A DNA stretch of 7,308 nucleotides from Chitinophagaceae bacterium UBA3961 (GTDB lineage Bacteria > Bacteroidota > Bacteroidia > Chitinophagales > Chitinophagaceae): assembly GCA_002385265.1 (NCBI GenBank), contig DGDD01000202.1, positions 1 to 7,308 on the forward strand. The letters are read 5' to 3'. The notes below the pieces were generated by a model. That model was not told where the DNA came from and did not search any database. It worked only from the letters and a program-made list of their open reading frames with translations. The first letter of the stretch is position 1. Every line of letters starts with the position of its first letter. Position numbers and translations under genes: made by a program. Of the stretch, positions 5,215-7,308 are shown in pieces.

Positions 5215-6978
5215 TTGAAAACCACGCTTGTCATATTTGCTTCCTGTTTCTTGTACTTTTCAGTACAAGCCCAGTATTATTTGCGTGGAGAGGTGCAAGA
5301 CGAGAAAGGCAGCCTGATCACGAATGCACGTATTATTTTACACTCCACAGGCTTTTTATACTCAAGTGGAAGTGATGGTTCTTTTGGAATTGTTTCTTCC
5401 CGACAAGTAGATAGCGTCACGGTAAGTCAAGAAGGATACCAACCTAAGGTTTTTGTGTTAACCAATGGAGTTTACCAGGTGTTGAAGCTAAAACAGCTTC
5501 AAGCGGCGGCAAACGCTACCCGCGCTCGATTGGTTTCGGTTACCAAAAACTTTCGTCCGCAAGATCGTAAAGGCTGGGTGGTAGGTGGAGAAACCTATAG
5601 CTCACTCATAGAAAACGAATTCATCCCTGCGTCTACCTATCCGGAATCAGGTTTCGCCATTCATACTGACAAAGCCTCTTACAGCAATATTCGACGCTTT
5701 CTCAACATGAATACCATGATCCCTCCCGATGCCGTGCGCACAGAAGAGGTCTTGAATTATTTTGATTTCGATTACAAAGCGCCACCCAAAGACAGTGTGT
5801 TTGGATACGAATCGGTAGTAACCGATTGCCCTTGGAACGATCAAAACAAATTGCTGTTGCTCAAAGTGGATGCACGCAAATTGGAACCGGAAAAAGTTCC
5901 TCCTAGCAATTTGGTGTTTTTAATTGATGTGTCGGGATCGATGGATCTACCCAATCGACTACCCCTATTAAAATCGGCGTTCAAATTACTAGTTAACAAT
6001 CTTCGCGATAAAGACACTGTTTCTATTGTGGTATATGGAAGCGCAGTAGGCGTGTGGCTGCCACCAATAAGTGGCAAAGAAAAGGACAGTATTCGCAGAT
6101 CCATTGAAGGACTCTTTCCTGTGGGTTCTACACCCGGAGAGTCGGGTATTCGAACAGCCTATCAACTGGCAAAAAATACCTTTATCAAAGGCGGAAACAA
6201 CCGCGTTATTTTAGCAACAGACGGCGATTTCAACGTTGGCCAATCTACAGAAGACGAACTCGATAAACTCATCACTCAACACCAACAACTCGGTATCTAT
6301 CTTACTTGTTTGGGCGTTGGAATGGGAAATTATAAAGATTCAAAATTAGAAGTGCTAGCTAAAAAGGGAAATGGAAATTTTGCCTACCTCGATAATGAAG
6401 CGGAAGCTGAAAAAGTATTGGTAAAAGAATTGACTCAAACCCTCTATACAGTAGCCGATGATGCTTACTTAAATATTGCTTTCAATAGTAAGTGGGTTCA
6501 AGACTATCGATTAATTGGATACGACAATAAAACCCGCGCGCTGGCCGATTCGTTGAGTCAAATTGAAGGGGGAGAAGTAGGATCAGGGCATTCTTTGATG
6601 GCACTTATTGAATTGAAAACAACAGAAGATATACAAACCATTACTGCTCGAGATAAACAATACCTCGGGTCTGTTTCCATATCTTATAAAAACCCCGGCG
6701 ATTCAATCATTCGATATAGCGGATACGTAGTTCCGTTAGTGTATACTCCTTATTCAGAGCTGCCTCAATCTTACCGATTTGCTACTTCCCTAAGCATGTT
6801 CACTGCGATGCTCAAAGAATCGGAATATGCTAAGAAAATCACTTGGTCGCAAGTAATCGATTCCTGCAACAAATCCATCGATCCCAACAACAGCCTTCAA
6901 AAAGAATTCCTTCAAATTGTAGAAAAAGCAAGGAAGATTTATTTGCGCCAGAGGAAGAGAAAAGCGGGAGCTAATTAA
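5215..6978 (+). CDS. Exported VWA-domain protein, YfbK-like, with TTG start
   Basis: This 587-residue protein resembles the YfbK family of von Willebrand factor A proteins; its exact role is unknown, with metal-dependent protein binding in the envelope as the family expectation. A signal peptide (1-19, ending VQA) leads into a carboxypeptidase-regulatory-like beta domain (about 22-93: RGEVQDEKGSLITNARI, GSDGSFGI, VSQEGYQP). The YfbK-type N-terminal region follows (about 138-185; FAIHTDKASYSNIRRFLN, PPDAVRTEEVLNYF), then the VWA domain (about 231-412) and a DUF3520-like C-terminal part. The MIDAS metal site is complete: DVSGS (238-242), Thr306, and Asp336 in ATDGDFNVG. The start is TTG at 5215: an in-frame TAG lies at 5173-5175, no ATG or GTG intervenes, and TTG gives a good signal peptide. 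The first in-frame ATG is at residue 165. A gap of 51 nt follows hpt, without clear promoter or terminator. The last codons (AAT, TAA) lie inside an intergenic repeat. No sorting domain is seen after the basic tail. Confidence 0.9.
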   Translation: MKTTLVIFASCFLYFSVQAQYYLRGEVQDEKGSLITNARIILHSTGFLYSSGSDGSFGIVSSRQVDSVTVSQEGYQPKVFVLTNGVYQVLKLKQLQAAANATRARLVSVTKNFRPQDRKGWVVGGETYSSLIENEFIPASTYPESGFAIHTDKASYSNIRRFLNMNTMIPPDAVRTEEVLNYFDFDYKAPPKDSVFGYESVVTDCPWNDQNKLLLLKVDARKLEPEKVPPSNLVFLIDVSGSMDLPNRLPLLKSAFKLLVNNLRDKDTVSIVVYGSAVGVWLPPISGKEKDSIRRSIEGLFPVGSTPGESGIRTAYQLAKNTFIKGGNNRVILATDGDFNVGQSTEDELDKLITQHQQLGIYLTCLGVGMGNYKDSKLEVLAKKGNGNFAYLDNEAEAEKVLVKELTQTLYTVADDAYLNIAFNSKWVQDYRLIGYDNKTRALADSLSQIEGGEVGSGHSLMALIELKTTEDIQTITARDKQYLGSVSISYKNPGDSIIRYSGYVVPLVYTPYSELPQSYRFATSLSMFTAMLKESEYAKKITWSQVIDSCNKSIDPNNSLQKEFLQIVEKARKIYLRQRKRKAGAN

Positions 6979-7047
6979 TAATTAAGAATTAATAATTAAC
7001 AATGAAACAGCCAGGGTAATTAATAATTAATAATGAAACAGCCAGAG
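6972..7047 (-). repeat. Right-hand copies of the GAACAGCC/TTAATTA repeat, inverted
   Basis: Four heptamers TAATTAA, TAATTAA, GAATTAA, TAATTAA fill 6972-6999. AATGAAACAGCCAG follows at 7001-7014, then two further TAATTAA heptamers at 7017-7030 and a second AATGAAACAGCCAG at 7032-7045. The spacing is 31 bp, 14 bp less than in the left block, which agrees with about two fewer heptamers per unit. The orientation is opposite to the repeat at 23-157. The first heptamer includes the stop codon of the VWA gene. Confidence 0.88.
7006..7033 (-). repeat. Right arm of the exact 28-bp inverted repeat
   Basis: The reverse complement of this stretch is identical to 47-74. It begins in AACAGCCAGGG and runs into the TAATTAA heptamers. 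Confidence 0.9.
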
Positions 7048-7050
7048 CAC

Positions 7051-7085
7051 AGGAGCGAGGATAAGAGGAAACGAGGAACGAGGAA
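7051..7085. repeat. Purine-rich tract with AACGAGG heptamers
   Basis: AACGAGG occurs twice in tandem at 7070-7083. It is preceded by the related, more degraded AGCGAGGAT and AAGAGGA. The tract from 7051 to 7085 is nearly all purine on the + strand. It has no coding look and appears to be another short tandem repeat family of the intergenic region. Confidence 0.65.
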
Positions 7086-7103
7086 ATACAGATAGACTGT
7101 CAG

Positions 7104-7121
7104 CGCTGCGTTACCGCTGCG
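7104..7121. repeat. Short direct repeat CGCTGCG
   Basis: CGCTGCG is present at 7104-7110 and 7115-7121, separated by TTAC. It directly precedes the REP-like motif and may be part of the same element. Confidence 0.5.
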
Positions 7122-7127
7122 AACTTG

Positions 7128-7146
7128 TCCTGAGCTTGTCGAAGGA
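7128..7146. repeat. REP-like imperfect palindrome
   Basis: TCCTGAGCTTGTCGAAGGA has outer arms TCCT and AGGA, and GA/TC pairs inside with a bulge, the style of a repetitive extragenic palindrome. I recognise CTTCGACAAGCTCAGG-like sequence as a motif often dispersed between bacterial genes; this is recollection, not a search. A GC-rich hairpin, CCGCG (7150-7154) with CGCGG (7159-7163), follows after three bases and may belong to the same element. Confidence 0.55.
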
Positions 7147-7237
7147 TCGCCGCGCCGCCGCGGTAAAAAACTGAATAAAATAAACTAGTCAGGCAACAAT
7201 TGAGCCGGCAGTCAGGTTGATTAGAATTAGAAGGCTA

Positions 7238-7276
7238 ATCTGTGTTAATCCATAAAAATCTGAGCTATCTGTGGTC
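7238..7276. repeat. ATCTGTG-type dispersed repeat
   Basis: ATCTGTG occurs at 7238-7244 and 7267-7273, with the variant ATCTGAG at 7258-7264. ATCTGTGTTAATCC and ATCTGTGGTC followed by a run of A resemble short sequences often seen between Bacteroidota genes. No gene or RNA is seen here. Confidence 0.45.
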
Positions 7277-7283
7277 AAAAAAA

Positions 7284-7308
7284 CCTAAAGCCTAACACCT
7301 AAAGCCTA
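7284..7308. repeat. CCTAAAG-type heptamer array, cut by the window end
   Basis: CCTAAAG, CCTAACA, CCTAAAG and CCTA follow without interruption. They also form a 14-bp repeat (7283-7296 and 7297-7308). The array continues to the last base, so its real length is unknown. Confidence 0.75.

Larger units (their letters stand above)
6979..7308. other. 330-bp gene-free region made mostly of short repeats
   Basis: No coding region, tRNA or other RNA gene can be supported here. In order it holds the GAACAGCC/TAATTAA repeat, AACGAGG heptamers, a CGCTGCG direct repeat, a REP-like palindrome with a GC hairpin, an AT-rich stretch with AGTCAGG at 7187-7193 and 7210-7216, a small stem ATTAG/CTAAT (7226-7230, 7235-7239), the ATCTGTG repeat and CCTAAAG heptamers. 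No clear + strand terminator for the VWA gene is seen: the GC hairpin is followed by A rather than T. Confidence 0.75.

Noticed and set aside
5239..5247. Lipobox at Cys11 of the VWA protein
   Set aside because: The -3 residue is Phe, and the hydrophobic stretch before the Cys is too short. Cleavage after VQA at residue 19 fits better.
47..7033. Composite transposon bounded by inverted repeats
   Set aside because: No transposase or insertion sequence is present, the genes are chromosomal in type, and the repeats look like a dispersed short family.
7150..7163. GC hairpin as terminator of the VWA gene
   Set aside because: On the + strand it is followed by TAAAAAA rather than a T-run; it is more likely part of the REP-like element.

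Overview
The window looks like chromosomal DNA from a member of the Bacteroidota, probably near Chitinophagaceae/Sphingobacteriia. The reasons are: no start is preceded by a Shine-Dalgarno sequence; a TAnnTTTG-type -7 box stands before at least one gene; the proteins resemble Bacteroidota versions of their families (glucosaminidase plus LysM, a YfbK-like VWA protein with a carboxypeptidase-regulatory-like N-terminal domain, an N-terminally extended LOG protein); and the intergenic DNA is rich in short TTAATTA repeats. The assignment is inferred from these traits, not from a database match.

Layout, left to right. Positions 1-218 hold three 45-bp repeat units (23-157) and a possible weak promoter. 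Six genes follow, all on the + strand: a sodium:solute symporter (219-1730); a LOG/TIGR00730-family nucleotide phosphoribohydrolase (1911-2609), closed by a strong hairpin terminator; then a tight three-gene unit of O-methyltransferase (2675-3325), secreted glucosaminidase with LysM domains (3336-4625) and hypoxanthine phosphoribosyltransferase (4630-5163), separated by 10 and 4 nt; and last an exported VWA-domain protein with a TTG start (5215-6978). Positions 6979-7308 have no gene and are packed with several kinds of short repeat.

The genes do not form an obvious dedicated system. LOG and Hpt both act on purine nucleotides and bases and could take part in salvage; the glucosaminidase/LysM and VWA proteins act in the envelope; the symporter imports an unknown solute. 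I see no defence, mobile-element or biosynthetic cluster.

The most unusual material is the repeat DNA. A GAACAGCC core with TTAATTA-type heptamers flanks the gene block in opposite orientations, including an exact 28-bp inverted match. The heptamer carries stop codons, and because 7 is not a multiple of 3, three copies put stops in all six reading frames. The right-hand copy provides the stop codon of the VWA gene. At least two other heptamer families (AACGAGG and CCTAAAG-like) and a REP-like motif lie in the same 330 bp.
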